In this document: in pieces, positions 8,324 through 15,315 of the stretch
Position numbering within the stretch: the first letter of the stretch is position 1
How the letters are laid out: each line of letters starts with the position of its first letter
Source: G020354945 sp964570585
Lineage (GTDB): Bacteria; Omnitrophota; Gorgyraeia; JABMRG01; JAFGKX01
Direction: 5' to 3'
DNA length: 31,261 nt
NCBI GenBank assembly: GCA_964570585.1
Contig: CAZMYR010000019.1
Span: 1-31,261 of the forward strand
Notes under the pieces: generated by a model
What the model was told of the DNA's origin: nothing
The model's database searches: none
What the model saw: the letters and a program-made list of their open reading frames with translations, nothing else
Program-made: the position numbers and the translations under genes

Positions 8324-8948
8324 TTTTCTCTCCTAAAAAATAAGAAAGCGTTTCAAGCTCTCTGGAAAGGTCTACATTTTTTACCTTGGCATTTTCTGGA
8401 ATTATTAATGCTGCAGGGGCAAAATTTAAAATGTGTTCAACCCTGCTGCTGATTAATTTACCTGCTACTTCCTGTGCAACCTTGGCGGGAACAGATATAA
8501 TGCCAATGGATATTTTTTTACTTGTAACAGTTTTGGGCATTTCGTCTATCGACTGTATAATTATACCTTTTATTTTCTTGCCAATTTTTCTTTTCGATGA
8601 GTCAAATGCCGCTACTATATTAAGTCCATGCTCTTTAAAGCCCGGATAGGCTAGAAGAGCGCCCCCCAAATGCCCAATGCCTACCACGGCTACATTCCAA
8701 GTTTTGTCTTTTCCGAGTATCTTCTCCAACGCTGCCTTAAGTTTATTGGTATCATAACCTGAACCGCTCACACCGAACTGGCCAAAGTATCCAAGGTCTT
8801 TCCTGACCTGCGCATCGCTTAGATTTGTCCTTTCGCCCAACTCAGCAGAAGATATCGTACGGATATTCATCTTTGTCAGTTCTGTAATTTCTCTTAAGTA
8901 AACAAAAAGGCGGGAGATTGTTCCTTCTGGAACTTTTTTAATGCCCAT
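8304..8948 (-). CDS. rex: Redox-sensing transcriptional repressor Rex
   Basis: Rex represses fermentation and hydrogenase genes when NADH/NAD is low and leaves DNA when NADH binds. 214 residues, the standard length. The N-terminal winged helix (SSAELGERTNLSDAQVRKDL) is followed by a Rossmann domain with VGIGHLGGALLAYPGF (GxGxxG) and a C-terminal swap helix. It is the first gene of the hyd operon and overlaps hydC by 20 bases. Two Rex-type operators and a strong promoter lie directly upstream (8954-9020), so it very probably controls itself and the hydrogenase by the NADH/NAD ratio, which is also the substrate pair of HydBC. Confidence 0.96.
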   Translation of the reverse strand: MGIKKVPEGTISRLFVYLREITELTKMNIRTISSAELGERTNLSDAQVRKDLGYFGQFGVSGSGYDTNKLKAALEKILGKDKTWNVAVVGIGHLGGALLAYPGFKEHGLNIVAAFDSSKRKIGKKIKGIIIQSIDEMPKTVTSKKISIGIISVPAKVAQEVAGKLISSRVEHILNFAPAALIIPENAKVKNVDLSRELETLSYFLGEKNVFKKM

Positions 8949-8953
8949 TTATT

Positions 8954-8971
8954 TTGTACCTTTATTCACAG
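8954..8971 (-). promoter_or_regulatory. Second, weaker Rex-like operator
   Basis: The plus strand reads TTGTACCTTTATTCACAG, close to the Rex consensus TTGTGAAnnnnTTCACAA (half sites TTGTA and CACAG). It starts 21 bp, about two helical turns, from the better operator at 8975, and 5 bases before the rex start codon. The spacing would allow two Rex dimers on the same DNA face. Confidence 0.55.
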
Positions 8972-8974
8972 ACT

Positions 8975-8992
8975 TTGTGCCCTTTTTCACAA
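8975..8992 (-). promoter_or_regulatory. Rex operator at the rex-hyd promoter
   Basis: The plus strand reads TTGTGCCCTTTTTCACAA: perfect half sites TTGTG and CACAA separated by 8 bases, the 18-bp Rex geometry, with matching flanking T and A. It begins at the last base of the -10 hexamer and covers the expected transcription start, so bound Rex would block initiation. Confidence 0.85.
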
Positions 8993-9020
8993 ATATAGCA
9001 AAATAAAAAAGATTTGTCAA
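8992..9020 (-). promoter_or_regulatory. Sigma70-type promoter of the rex-hyd operon
   Basis: On the minus strand the -35 box is TTGACA (9020-9015, a perfect match), the spacer is 17 bases and the -10 box is TATATT (8997-8992). The expected start is near 8985, inside the Rex operator. The -35 box lies only 7 bases after the stop codon of the ZIP transporter gene, and no terminator is visible between them. Confidence 0.85.
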
Positions 9021-9027
9021 GGGTTTT

Positions 9028-9789
9028 TTATCCCAGCAACCATAAACTGATTGCCATTATGGCCATTCCTGCTATTAAACCCAATATAGGAAAATGCTCT
9101 TCGCCAAAAGAATGGGAAAGTGGCACCAGCTCATCAAAGGAAATATACACCATAATTCCTGCAACAGCTGCGATCACCCAGCTCAATACTGTAGCGGTTA
9201 AAATAGGGAATAAAAACAAAGCTGCAATCCCTGCACCTAATGGTTCGGTCACACCAGAAAAGAAAGACCACCAAAAAGCCTTTTTTCTGCTTTTTGTTGC
9301 TGCGTACACCGGCACAGATATAGCCAGGCCTTCTGGGATATTATGGATAGCTATCGCAATAGCAATGACTATGCCAAGCTGCAAATCCTGTAGAGTCCCA
9401 ACGAAAGTTGCCATCCCTTCAGGAAAATTATGTATACCTATGCCTAAAGCTACAAAAAGACCGGTCTTTAAAAGTTTATCTTCGGACACCCCAGTTTTGC
9501 GATCAGTCTGTCCAATATAGTCATGCGGAATAAAAAAATCTACCAAAAACATAGCGATTACTCCAAAGAAGAAGGCTACACATGCTGACAAAAATCCTAT
9601 AGACTCAATAGCATTGGGTAATAAATTAACAAAGGAAATAAATATCATAACGCCTGCTGAAAAACCCAAAGTTACACTCATAAAACGAGGGCCAGGATTT
9701 TTAAATATAAGCCCTAAAAAACTACCAATAGTTGTAGATAATCCTGCTAAAGCTGTTAATCCTAATGCCACTAAAATAGTTTCTTGCAT
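9028..9789 (-). CDS. ZIP family metal transporter (ZupT-like)
   Basis: Predicted inner-membrane importer of Zn2+ or Fe2+. 253 residues with about eight hydrophobic helices. The two ZIP metal-site helices are clear: HNFPEGMATFVG (TM4) and HNIPEGLAISVPVY (TM5), the latter with the usual HNIPEG signature. It is the last gene of a run of eleven closely packed genes on iron, Fe-S clusters and oxygen defence, and starts 1 base after the stop of the DNA glycosylase gene. That context favours iron or a redox-relevant metal, but the sequence alone cannot separate Zn, Fe and Mn. Confidence 0.92.
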   Translation of the reverse strand: MQETILVALGLTALAGLSTTIGSFLGLIFKNPGPRFMSVTLGFSAGVMIFISFVNLLPNAIESIGFLSACVAFFFGVIAMFLVDFFIPHDYIGQTDRKTGVSEDKLLKTGLFVALGIGIHNFPEGMATFVGTLQDLQLGIVIAIAIAIHNIPEGLAISVPVYAATKSRKKAFWWSFFSGVTEPLGAGIAALFLFPILTATVLSWVIAAVAGIMVYISFDELVPLSHSFGEEHFPILGLIAGMAIMAISLWLLG

Positions 9790-9790
9790 G

Positions 9791-10426
9791 TTATTTAAAG
9801 ATTAGGCCAGTCTGGTTAGACCAAAATAGAAGGTCTAATTCTTCGATGGGAATGTTTATTCTTTGTGCAAAATTTTTCATCTTGCTTTCTATGTTTATGT
9901 AATCCTTTTTACTTAATGAGGGGGAAATCTTATTTATAACTCTATATTTTTTTAAGTTTTTCAAGATATGCCTATCAAGCACAGCCATATCTTTACCGAG
10001 TCCTATATTTCTTAGAAAATGGCTGGCCTCTTTATAACCTAATCCTTTTATATTCTTGACCAGCCAATCTCTCATCTTAAAAGTGTCATTTTTGTCTAAT
10101 CTACTTTTTACATCTATGGCTTTTTTGCCGTTTTTAAAGAATCTTCTTGCAGCTACTAAATAAGAAGCTTTATTATTATGAAACCTGACCAGGCCTTTCA
10201 GTTTTGTTTTTATTTCGCGGATATTTCCTTTAAAAAGTAAACCAGCCTTTCTTAATTCCTCAATGGCTTTATCACAATAAAAGGCTTTTGATTGTGGTGT
10301 TAAAATACAAAAGCATAACTCGGAGAATATATCTTCGTCTTTGGCCTGGTGTAAATAGCTAAATTCTTTTAGCCTCTTTTTTATTTGAGATTTTTTCCTG
10401 TTATATTCTGTAATTAAACTCTGCAT
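9791..10426 (-). CDS. ogg: Ogg-type N-glycosylase/DNA lyase (8-oxoguanine repair)
   Basis: Predicted bifunctional 8-oxoguanine glycosylase/AP lyase of the archaeal Ogg2 type, which removes oxidised guanine and nicks the strand. 211 residues. The helix-hairpin-helix GPD region is visible: IKGLGYKEASHFLRNIG, with the candidate catalytic Lys in YKEA, then DMAVLDRHIL with the catalytic Asp. The C-terminal end LLFWSNQTGLIFK fits this family, whose terminal Lys takes part in base recognition. It sits between superoxide reductase and ZIP genes with gaps of 7 and 1 bases, so oxidative DNA repair is co-transcribed with oxygen defence. Confidence 0.88.
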   Translation of the reverse strand: MQSLITEYNRKKSQIKKRLKEFSYLHQAKDEDIFSELCFCILTPQSKAFYCDKAIEELRKAGLLFKGNIREIKTKLKGLVRFHNNKASYLVAARRFFKNGKKAIDVKSRLDKNDTFKMRDWLVKNIKGLGYKEASHFLRNIGLGKDMAVLDRHILKNLKKYRVINKISPSLSKKDYINIESKMKNFAQRINIPIEELDLLFWSNQTGLIFK

Positions 10427-10433
10427 TTTGCAA

Positions 10434-10877
10434 TTATAAATTTACTTCATTAATCCAGGCCCCATGCAGATTGCAAAGTTCTATTGCAGTAAGTTTACCA
10501 CTTTTGGCTTTAAGATGAAGTGCGGCTGCCGGATTGAGTTTTTCTGGGGTTAGATGAACTCTTGCTATGAACTCTTTGTCTATATAGAAGTCTATGTGCA
10601 TAATATAGTGGTCGGGTTGCATCGGATGCTGTACCTGACCCATTTTTACATGCACATCCTGGCAACTTTCGAGACTCAAGCTGCATTTTTTAACAATAGT
10701 AATAACGGGTATATGTTTTTTCTCTAACTCCGTTAAATTATTCAAGTCTGCAGGAGTCTTTATTGCACCCTCTTTTTCTTCAAAGGCTGATTTTGGTGAA
10801 CCGCACACAGGGCATTTGTCCGGTGCAGTTCCGTCTATTGATATATACTTGCAAACCTTGCATACATAACTTTTCAC
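10434..10877 (-). CDS. Superoxide reductase with N-terminal rubredoxin-like domain
   Basis: Reduces superoxide to peroxide without releasing oxygen. 147 residues. Residues 1-33 form a small rubredoxin/rubrerythrin-like metal site (CKVC, Cys6/9; CPVC, Cys22/25). Residues 48-147 form the superoxide reductase domain with the Fe(His)4Cys ligands His55 (EKKHIP), His84 and His90 (HPMQPDH), Cys135 and His138 (CNLHG); the family's active-site Glu/Lys pair is present just before His55. Classical desulfoferrodoxins carry a desulforedoxin domain instead; here that domain is a separate gene at 11365-11490. The start is GTG at 10877 with a strong AAAGGAGG site. Confidence 0.94.
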   Translation of the reverse strand: MKSYVCKVCKYISIDGTAPDKCPVCGSPKSAFEEKEGAIKTPADLNNLTELEKKHIPVITIVKKCSLSLESCQDVHVKMGQVQHPMQPDHYIMHIDFYIDKEFIARVHLTPEKLNPAAALHLKAKSGKLTAIELCNLHGAWINEVNL

Positions 10878-10889
10878 AATACACCTCCT

Positions 10890-11354
10890 TTATCTTAGGG
10901 GATGTGGAGTAAGGTCAATTATTTCTTTCACCTCCATAACTATCAAATATTCGGGCCTTGGTAAAAGAATCTCTGGATGCCGAGAGTGACCTTTTTCTCC
11001 ACGGATATTTTTTAAAATTCTACTGGTTATTCTACTTGTAATTTTCTCTCCCCAGGTTTTTATAATATGAGATTTAATTTTGTCCTCTTTCATTACTTTA
11101 GCTTTTCCTTTTAAGCAATATCCTCTAAACTTATGCTCATCAACAGCTGTGAGGCTTATGTTCCGATTCTGCTTTAAGTTTTCGTACGTATGTGCCTTAT
11201 AAAGATCGAGTAGATATATCCTTCCGTTTTTGTCAATTTTGACAATTCCCTTGCAGGAGGTGTGAGGTATTCCATTTTTGTCTATGGTAGATACAATAAC
11301 AAAACCCTGTCTTTGAAAAAACTGAATTATATCATCGGATAGTATTGTTGGCAT
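10890..11354 (-). CDS. FMN-binding split-barrel (pyridoxamine phosphate oxidase-like) protein
   Basis: 154 residues of the PNPOx-like flavin split-barrel type. The pattern FVIVSTIDKNGIPHTSCKG, then GRIYLLDLYKAHTYENLKQN and ISLTAVDEHKFRGYCLKGKA, is the usual order of strands in this fold: start of the barrel, flavin-phosphate loop and second barrel. Members bind FMN or F420-like cofactors; the substrate cannot be told. It lies 10 bases after the desulforedoxin gene, whose 3' end provides the AAGGA ribosome site. Its place among superoxide and iron genes suggests a redox or flavin-reducing role, which is an inference. Confidence 0.82.
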   Translation of the reverse strand: MPTILSDDIIQFFQRQGFVIVSTIDKNGIPHTSCKGIVKIDKNGRIYLLDLYKAHTYENLKQNRNISLTAVDEHKFRGYCLKGKAKVMKEDKIKSHIIKTWGEKITSRITSRILKNIRGEKGHSRHPEILLPRPEYLIVMEVKEIIDLTPHPLR

Positions 11355-11364
11355 AATACTGTCT

Positions 11365-11490
11365 TTATCCTTCTATCTGCTCCATAGGCTGGTTACAACA
11401 AACAAGTTCTCCACCGCCTACTTTTGTTACGGTGACTTCATTACCACAAATATTGCATCTGTATTTTTCTCCAACTTTCTCTACTGCCAT
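11365..11490 (-). CDS. dsr: Desulforedoxin, stand-alone 41-residue protein
   Basis: A short gene. The 41-residue product has YRCNICGNEV near its start and GGGELVCCNQPM near its end: Cys12, Cys15, Cys31, Cys32, the CxxC...CC iron site of desulforedoxin. The GGG-LVCC stretch also matches the N-terminal domain of desulfoferrodoxin. It likely forms a small Fe(SCys)4 dimer that passes electrons, probably to the superoxide reductase two genes downstream. The ATG at 11490 has a good ribosome site (GGAAGGTG, 5 bases upstream). The spacing to its neighbours is 14 and 10 bases. Confidence 0.93.
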   Translation of the reverse strand: MAVEKVGEKYRCNICGNEVTVTKVGGGELVCCNQPMEQIEG

Positions 11491-11504
11491 ATGACACCTT
11501 CCTT

Positions 11505-11807
11505 TTATCGCTTCTTCCTTATTTCCTCCTCTACCTCCTTAGCTCCTTCAGCATAGAACTTTTCCTCATCTGGTGCTAGCTGCTTAAGGAGCCTTAAAAA
11601 TTCACCGGCATGGACGCGTTCTTCGTCGGCTATGTCTTTTAATACATCCTTGGCCAACTCATCATCCGTCGATTCTGCAAGCTGCGTATAAAGCTGGACT
11701 GCTTCATATTCCGCCGCTATCATAAACCTGACGGCCCTTATTAATTCTTCTTTGGTGACCTTACGGCCATTTTTTAATCCAGAAAACGGAGAACCAAACT
11801 CAGGCAT
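11505..11807 (-). CDS. Half-size ferritin-like (rubrerythrin-type) protein
   Basis: 100 residues of two-helix ferritin-like sequence. The first helix carries the iron ligands in AAEYEAVQLYTQLAE and the second carries the ExxH motif in DIADEERVHAGEFLRLL. A full ferritin fold needs two such pairs, so the protein must dimerise to form a di-iron site, as in small demi-rubrerythrins and encapsulated-ferritin-like proteins. No encapsulin gene is seen in the window. The C-terminus (KEVEEEIRKKR) is charged. It has a strong ribosome site (AAGGAGGTGG before ATG). Role: iron storage or peroxide reduction, inferred from fold and from the iron-handling neighbours. Confidence 0.88.
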   Translation of the reverse strand: MPEFGSPFSGLKNGRKVTKEELIRAVRFMIAAEYEAVQLYTQLAESTDDELAKDVLKDIADEERVHAGEFLRLLKQLAPDEEKFYAEGAKEVEEEIRKKR

Positions 11808-11821
11808 AATCCACCTCCTTT

Positions 11822-12535
11822 TTAATAACCTGTAAAATTTTCTGTTTTGATATTATTTTCATCAATGCTTAATTTACTCTTTAAAATATCGAACAGGCTT
11901 TCTACCATCTTAGGCGGGCCACAGATATAAAAGACCCTTTCTTTATAATCAGAAATTTCATCTTTTATCATCTTATCATCTATATAGCCAGTTTTGCCTT
12001 GCCATATTCCTTTGCCTGTATTCGGCCTGGTCAATGTGTAAACTACACGAATATTCTTATTTGCTGAGGTGATATTATATAGGTCTTCTCTAAATATGAT
12101 ATCTTCCTCTCTGTTGTTGCCATAAATCAGAATTATATCTGTTGGCAGCTTCGCATCAGTAGCATACTTGCATATACTTCTTATCGGTGTTATCCCTATG
12201 CCGCCTGAAAGAAAGGCTATTTTTTCATATTCCCCTTCAAATGTAAAAGAACCGTAGGGCATCTTTAATTTTGCCCAATCGCCTGCCTTTAAATTATCCA
12301 GCGCCTTTGAAAACTCGCTGTCAGTTATTCTTTTGGTAAATTCGACGTAATCTTTTTCTGCCGGCGAATTCGAGAAAGAAAAATGCTTAGTTCTTTCTGC
12401 CCCGTTAATCTTTACTGTAACAAAGAAAAACTGGCCGGGTTTGAAATCAATATTGTCTTTTGTTTTAAAACGGAAACTTTTTACGTTGGGTATGCGTTGT
12501 ATTATATCTAAAACTTCTGTCTCAAATTCAATCAT
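11822..12535 (-). CDS. Ferredoxin-NAD(P)H reductase-like flavoprotein
   Basis: 237 residues with the two-domain FNR fold. The FAD part has KPGQFFFV and RTKHFSFSNSP (the RxxS-type flavin motif). The nucleotide part has GGIGITPIRSICKY and ends with FYICGPPKM, both typical. There is no added [2Fe-2S] ferredoxin domain. It likely takes electrons from NAD(P)H and hands them to a small iron protein; the desulforedoxin or superoxide reductase encoded just downstream are natural candidates, though this is only context. Two bases separate it from the ferritin-VIT1 gene. Confidence 0.88.
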   Translation of the reverse strand: MIEFETEVLDIIQRIPNVKSFRFKTKDNIDFKPGQFFFVTVKINGAERTKHFSFSNSPAEKDYVEFTKRITDSEFSKALDNLKAGDWAKLKMPYGSFTFEGEYEKIAFLSGGIGITPIRSICKYATDAKLPTDIILIYGNNREEDIIFREDLYNITSANKNIRVVYTLTRPNTGKGIWQGKTGYIDDKMIKDEISDYKERVFYICGPPKMVESLFDILKSKLSIDENNIKTENFTGY

Positions 12536-12537
12536 AT

Positions 12538-13404
12538 TTATATTTCTATTCCTAAAAACATCCTTATGAAAAATCCGATAATAAATGTCAACGCCGCCAC
12601 CCCCAAGCTAATTGCTACCATTTCGGCAAACCTTCTTTTAAAAGATATGTCTTTGGCCACAGATATATAAAAGGTAAACATAAAAATAACTAAAATTGCA
12701 TTAAATACGGTAAAACTGAGGCAAAAGTACAAATTCTGAAATAGCAAAAAGGGAAATATCAATAAAAATACCGTGCATATATAAGCCAGGCCCGTATAGA
12801 CAGAAGCCTTTATGGGATTTTTGCTGCTTTCTTCAGATTTTGTAGACAGGTATTCTGAAGCTGCCATGGATAAAGAAGCAGCAATTCCTGTAACCAAACC
12901 TGCAGTTGCAATCAATCTGGTATTCTGCAAAACAAGAGTAAACCCTGCCAAGGCACCGGTAAGTTCCACTAAGGCATCGTTTAGGCCCAATATCATAGAA
13001 CCGACATATTTAAGGCGTTCTTCGTCTATTAAATCTATAAGCTGTCTTTCATGTTCATTTTCTTCTTCTGAAATCTCTTTGGCCCTCGGTACAAATTTTG
13101 AAATATCATCATAGTTTAATTGGGCCTGTTCTTCTCCTTTCTCCATAAGTTTTAAGCCAAAGGTTAGGCCTAATATCTTTGAAATTAAGAAATATTTCCA
13201 TATTTTAAAATTATCCGGCTTTACATCCTCGTTTGTGCATTCTTTCCATATATTATAATGCCTTAATTCATCTTCGGAGATGCGTTTTAAAATATCTTTG
13301 TTGCCAGGGTTTTTTGTTGCCTCGGACAGTCTTTTATATATGATATATTCTGTAATTTCATTCCTTTGAAAAATCAATATCTCTTTTATCTTCTTATCCG
13401 GCAT
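12538..13404 (-). CDS. Ferritin-like domain fused to VIT1/CCC1 iron transporter
   Basis: 288 residues. Residues ~1-135 form a ferritin/rubrerythrin-like helical domain with an ExxH motif (EDELRHY) and a second acidic site (EISEEENEHERQL). Residues ~135-288 are a VIT1/CCC1-type membrane domain with about five helices (VGSMILGLNDALVELTGALA; AASLSMAASEYLSTKSEE is the usual second motif). The fusion resembles the MbfA/erythrin-VIT1 type, which senses or gathers Fe(II) and exports it. It lies 1 base after the sufB/D-like gene. Probable job: removal of free iron from the cytosol, limiting Fenton chemistry. Confidence 0.92.
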   Translation of the reverse strand: MPDKKIKEILIFQRNEITEYIIYKRLSEATKNPGNKDILKRISEDELRHYNIWKECTNEDVKPDNFKIWKYFLISKILGLTFGLKLMEKGEEQAQLNYDDISKFVPRAKEISEEENEHERQLIDLIDEERLKYVGSMILGLNDALVELTGALAGFTLVLQNTRLIATAGLVTGIAASLSMAASEYLSTKSEESSKNPIKASVYTGLAYICTVFLLIFPFLLFQNLYFCLSFTVFNAILVIFMFTFYISVAKDISFKRRFAEMVAISLGVAALTFIIGFFIRMFLGIEI

Positions 13405-13405
13405 C

Positions 13406-14602
13406 TTAAAACATCTCCTTTTCGCAAGAAGATATGGCCTTATCTACCTCTCTCTGAAGCTCATCAGGCAGGCCCATTATTGATGTATCCAGGAAGCCCC
13501 TTACAATAGCCGCCTGGGCTTCTCCCTGGCTTAACCCCCTGGACATAAGATATTCTATCTCATCCTTGGCAATTTTTCCAACCGCTGCCTCGTGAGACAA
13601 ATCTACTCCTTCAACAGTTCCTTCCAGCTCAGGTATAGCGTGTATAAGGCCTTTCTCAGTCACCATAAGTCCGCCGCATTCAAGATGGGCTTTTATGCCT
13701 GCTACTTCTCCTTTTAAATGGCCTCTGGCGATAATATCACCACCTGCGCTGACTGCCCGAGTTATCACTTCTGCCTTTGAATCTTTCGCCTTTAATATTA
13801 CTCTTGAGCCTACATCAAGATGCGAGCCTGGATGGGCAAACAGAATAGAACTATACCGGGCCATAGCGCTCCGGCCAATTAATTCAGTCTTAGGATACAT
13901 CTGTAAGGTCTTTACAGGTTTAAGGCAGATATAATTTGATAAGAATGTTCCGCCTTCTTCAACCAGGGTAGCGGTTCTTGGCCTTACAGAAACATCCTCA
14001 GCCCAGTTGTGTATCATGGTAAAAGTCAATTTTGCGTTTTTCTTAACATAAAATTCCGATATACCTATATGAAGCCCTCTTCGAACATCGCTTGCTGTTG
14101 CACAACCTGTTATGACCTGTAAATCTGAACCTTCTTCTGCAATTATTATGTTATGGACATTTTGAATTATATTATCATCATTTATAAAAAGACAGGCCTG
14201 CAAAGGATAAATCGCCTTTGTGTCCGGTAGTGCCCTTAAAAAATATCCGTGATGCGGCCTTGCCTTTGTTTGTTTTGTAAACTCGTCTGCTTCGGGCCTT
14301 ATAATTTTCCAGAAATAATTATCAAGCCACTCATACTTTTTAAGCGCTTCAGTAGTACTCATTACCTCAAGCCCTGGAAAAAGGCTGCTTGAGTGTACTA
14401 CACTATGGTCCATCTGAAGATATGTGCCTGAACGATTCTCGCCTGATGGGTCAACACCTGCGGAAAGCATATTTTTTTTCTGATCGGAGCTAACCTTCTT
14501 CAGGTCTTCCATATAGGCTCTGGATTTAGTCTTCGTTTTATATGACTTAATGTCTATTTTTCCGGCTTGTAGGATTTTTTTCTCGGTTTTTTTCTTTCGC
14601 AT
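13406..14602 (-). CDS. sufB: SufB/SufD-like Fe-S cluster scaffold (minimal SUF type, SmsB-like)
   Basis: Fe-S scaffold partner of the SufC-like ATPase. About 398 residues. The beta-helix core starts after GENRSGTYLQMDHSVVHSS. Candidate cluster residues are the Cys in HLECGGLMV, aligning by eye with the essential SufB Cys, and the His in GVDLSHEAAVGKIAKDEIEY, as in SufB/SufD. One such protein plus SufC, without separate SufD, fits the two-gene minimal SUF systems of archaea and deep-branching anaerobes. The N-terminal KIDIKSYK segment is shared with archaeal relatives, so I keep a long start; ATG at 14602 (GGTG upstream) or 14614 are both possible. It overlaps the sufC 3' end by about 50 bases. 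Confidence 0.92.
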   Translation of the reverse strand: MRKKKTEKKILQAGKIDIKSYKTKTKSRAYMEDLKKVSSDQKKNMLSAGVDPSGENRSGTYLQMDHSVVHSSSLFPGLEVMSTTEALKKYEWLDNYFWKIIRPEADEFTKQTKARPHHGYFLRALPDTKAIYPLQACLFINDDNIIQNVHNIIIAEEGSDLQVITGCATASDVRRGLHIGISEFYVKKNAKLTFTMIHNWAEDVSVRPRTATLVEEGGTFLSNYICLKPVKTLQMYPKTELIGRSAMARYSSILFAHPGSHLDVGSRVILKAKDSKAEVITRAVSAGGDIIARGHLKGEVAGIKAHLECGGLMVTEKGLIHAIPELEGTVEGVDLSHEAAVGKIAKDEIEYLMSRGLSQGEAQAAIVRGFLDTSIMGLPDELQREVDKAISSCEKEMF

Positions 14603-15306
14603 GTTATACACCATTCATAGCCATATTTTTTTATTGTTTCCAATATGCCTTTTGCATCTCCTGTGCAGTGAAGCCTACCGCCTACTAAGATAGAACCTCT
14701 GTCCGGCTTTACATAGTCAAAGATATAACCTGTATGGGTAATAACCAAGCCGGTATTGTCCTTGTTTTTATTGAATATACGATTCATAATCTTGCCTACT
14801 AATGCTACATTTTCCAAATCAACCCCTGATTCCGGTTCATCGAAAAGGCCAAGTTGCGGTGAACTTGCCAGAAGCTGAAACAATTCAGAACGTTTTATTT
14901 CTCCGCCGGAGAACCCTAAATTTATGTCTCTATCCAGGAATTCTTTTAAATTGAGCTCTCCTGCTTCTTTATCTGTATCAAAATCGTCATGTTTTATTAA
15001 ATCTATCATCTGCCTGGTTTTAATACCTCTTACTGTAGGCGGCCTTTGAAACATAACCCCTATCCCTAATCGGGCGCGTTCATCTATGGATAAATCATTT
15101 ATTCTTTTGCCTTTAAATATAATGTTTCCCTGAATGATTTTATAATCAGAAAAACCCATTATAGCCATAAGAAGCGAAGTCTTACCTGAGCCATTAGGCC
15201 CAAGGAGCGCCATTTTCTCGCCTTTTTTAATTTCAAGGTTTATGTCGGTTAAGACTTCCTTGCCGGATACTTTAACGGTTAAATTCTCTATCTTTAACTT
15301 TAACAT
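14554..15306 (-). CDS. sufC: SufC-like ATPase of the minimal SUF system
   Basis: Cytosolic ABC-type ATPase that drives the SufB/D-like scaffold. 250 residues with Walker A GPNGSGKTS (36-44), Q-loop FQRPP, the SufC-type signature LGFSGGEIKRSELFQLL, Walker B LGLFDEPESGVD and the H-loop VITHTG. The SGGExKRxE stretch and DEPxSGxD are typical of SufC rather than of transport ATPases. The C-terminus is a basic tail with a CITC pair and KKPRKKSYK, longer than usual. The start is 9 bases after the NifU-like gene. Confidence 0.94.
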   Translation of the reverse strand: MLKLKIENLTVKVSGKEVLTDINLEIKKGEKMALLGPNGSGKTSLLMAIMGFSDYKIIQGNIIFKGKRINDLSIDERARLGIGVMFQRPPTVRGIKTRQMIDLIKHDDFDTDKEAGELNLKEFLDRDINLGFSGGEIKRSELFQLLASSPQLGLFDEPESGVDLENVALVGKIMNRIFNKNKDNTGLVITHTGYIFDYVKPDRGSILVGGRLHCTGDAKGILETIKKYGYEWCITCERKKPRKKSYKPEK

Positions 15307-15315
15307 ATTGTTTTT

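Noticed and set aside
9014..9520. 168-residue plus-strand frame opposite the ZIP transporter gene
   Set aside because: Shadow of a clear ZIP gene; the plus reading has no family motifs and its start lies in the rex promoter region without a ribosome site.
10434..10877. Simple rubredoxin or rubrerythrin annotation for the superoxide reductase gene
   Set aside because: Only the first 33 residues are rubredoxin-like; the HPMQPDH and CNLHG motifs define a superoxide reductase domain.
14510..14512. Internal ATG as start of the SufB/D-like gene (MEDLKKVSS)
   Set aside because: The residues before it (KIDIKSYK) align with the N-terminus of archaeal SufB/D-like proteins as I recall them, so the longer start is preferred.
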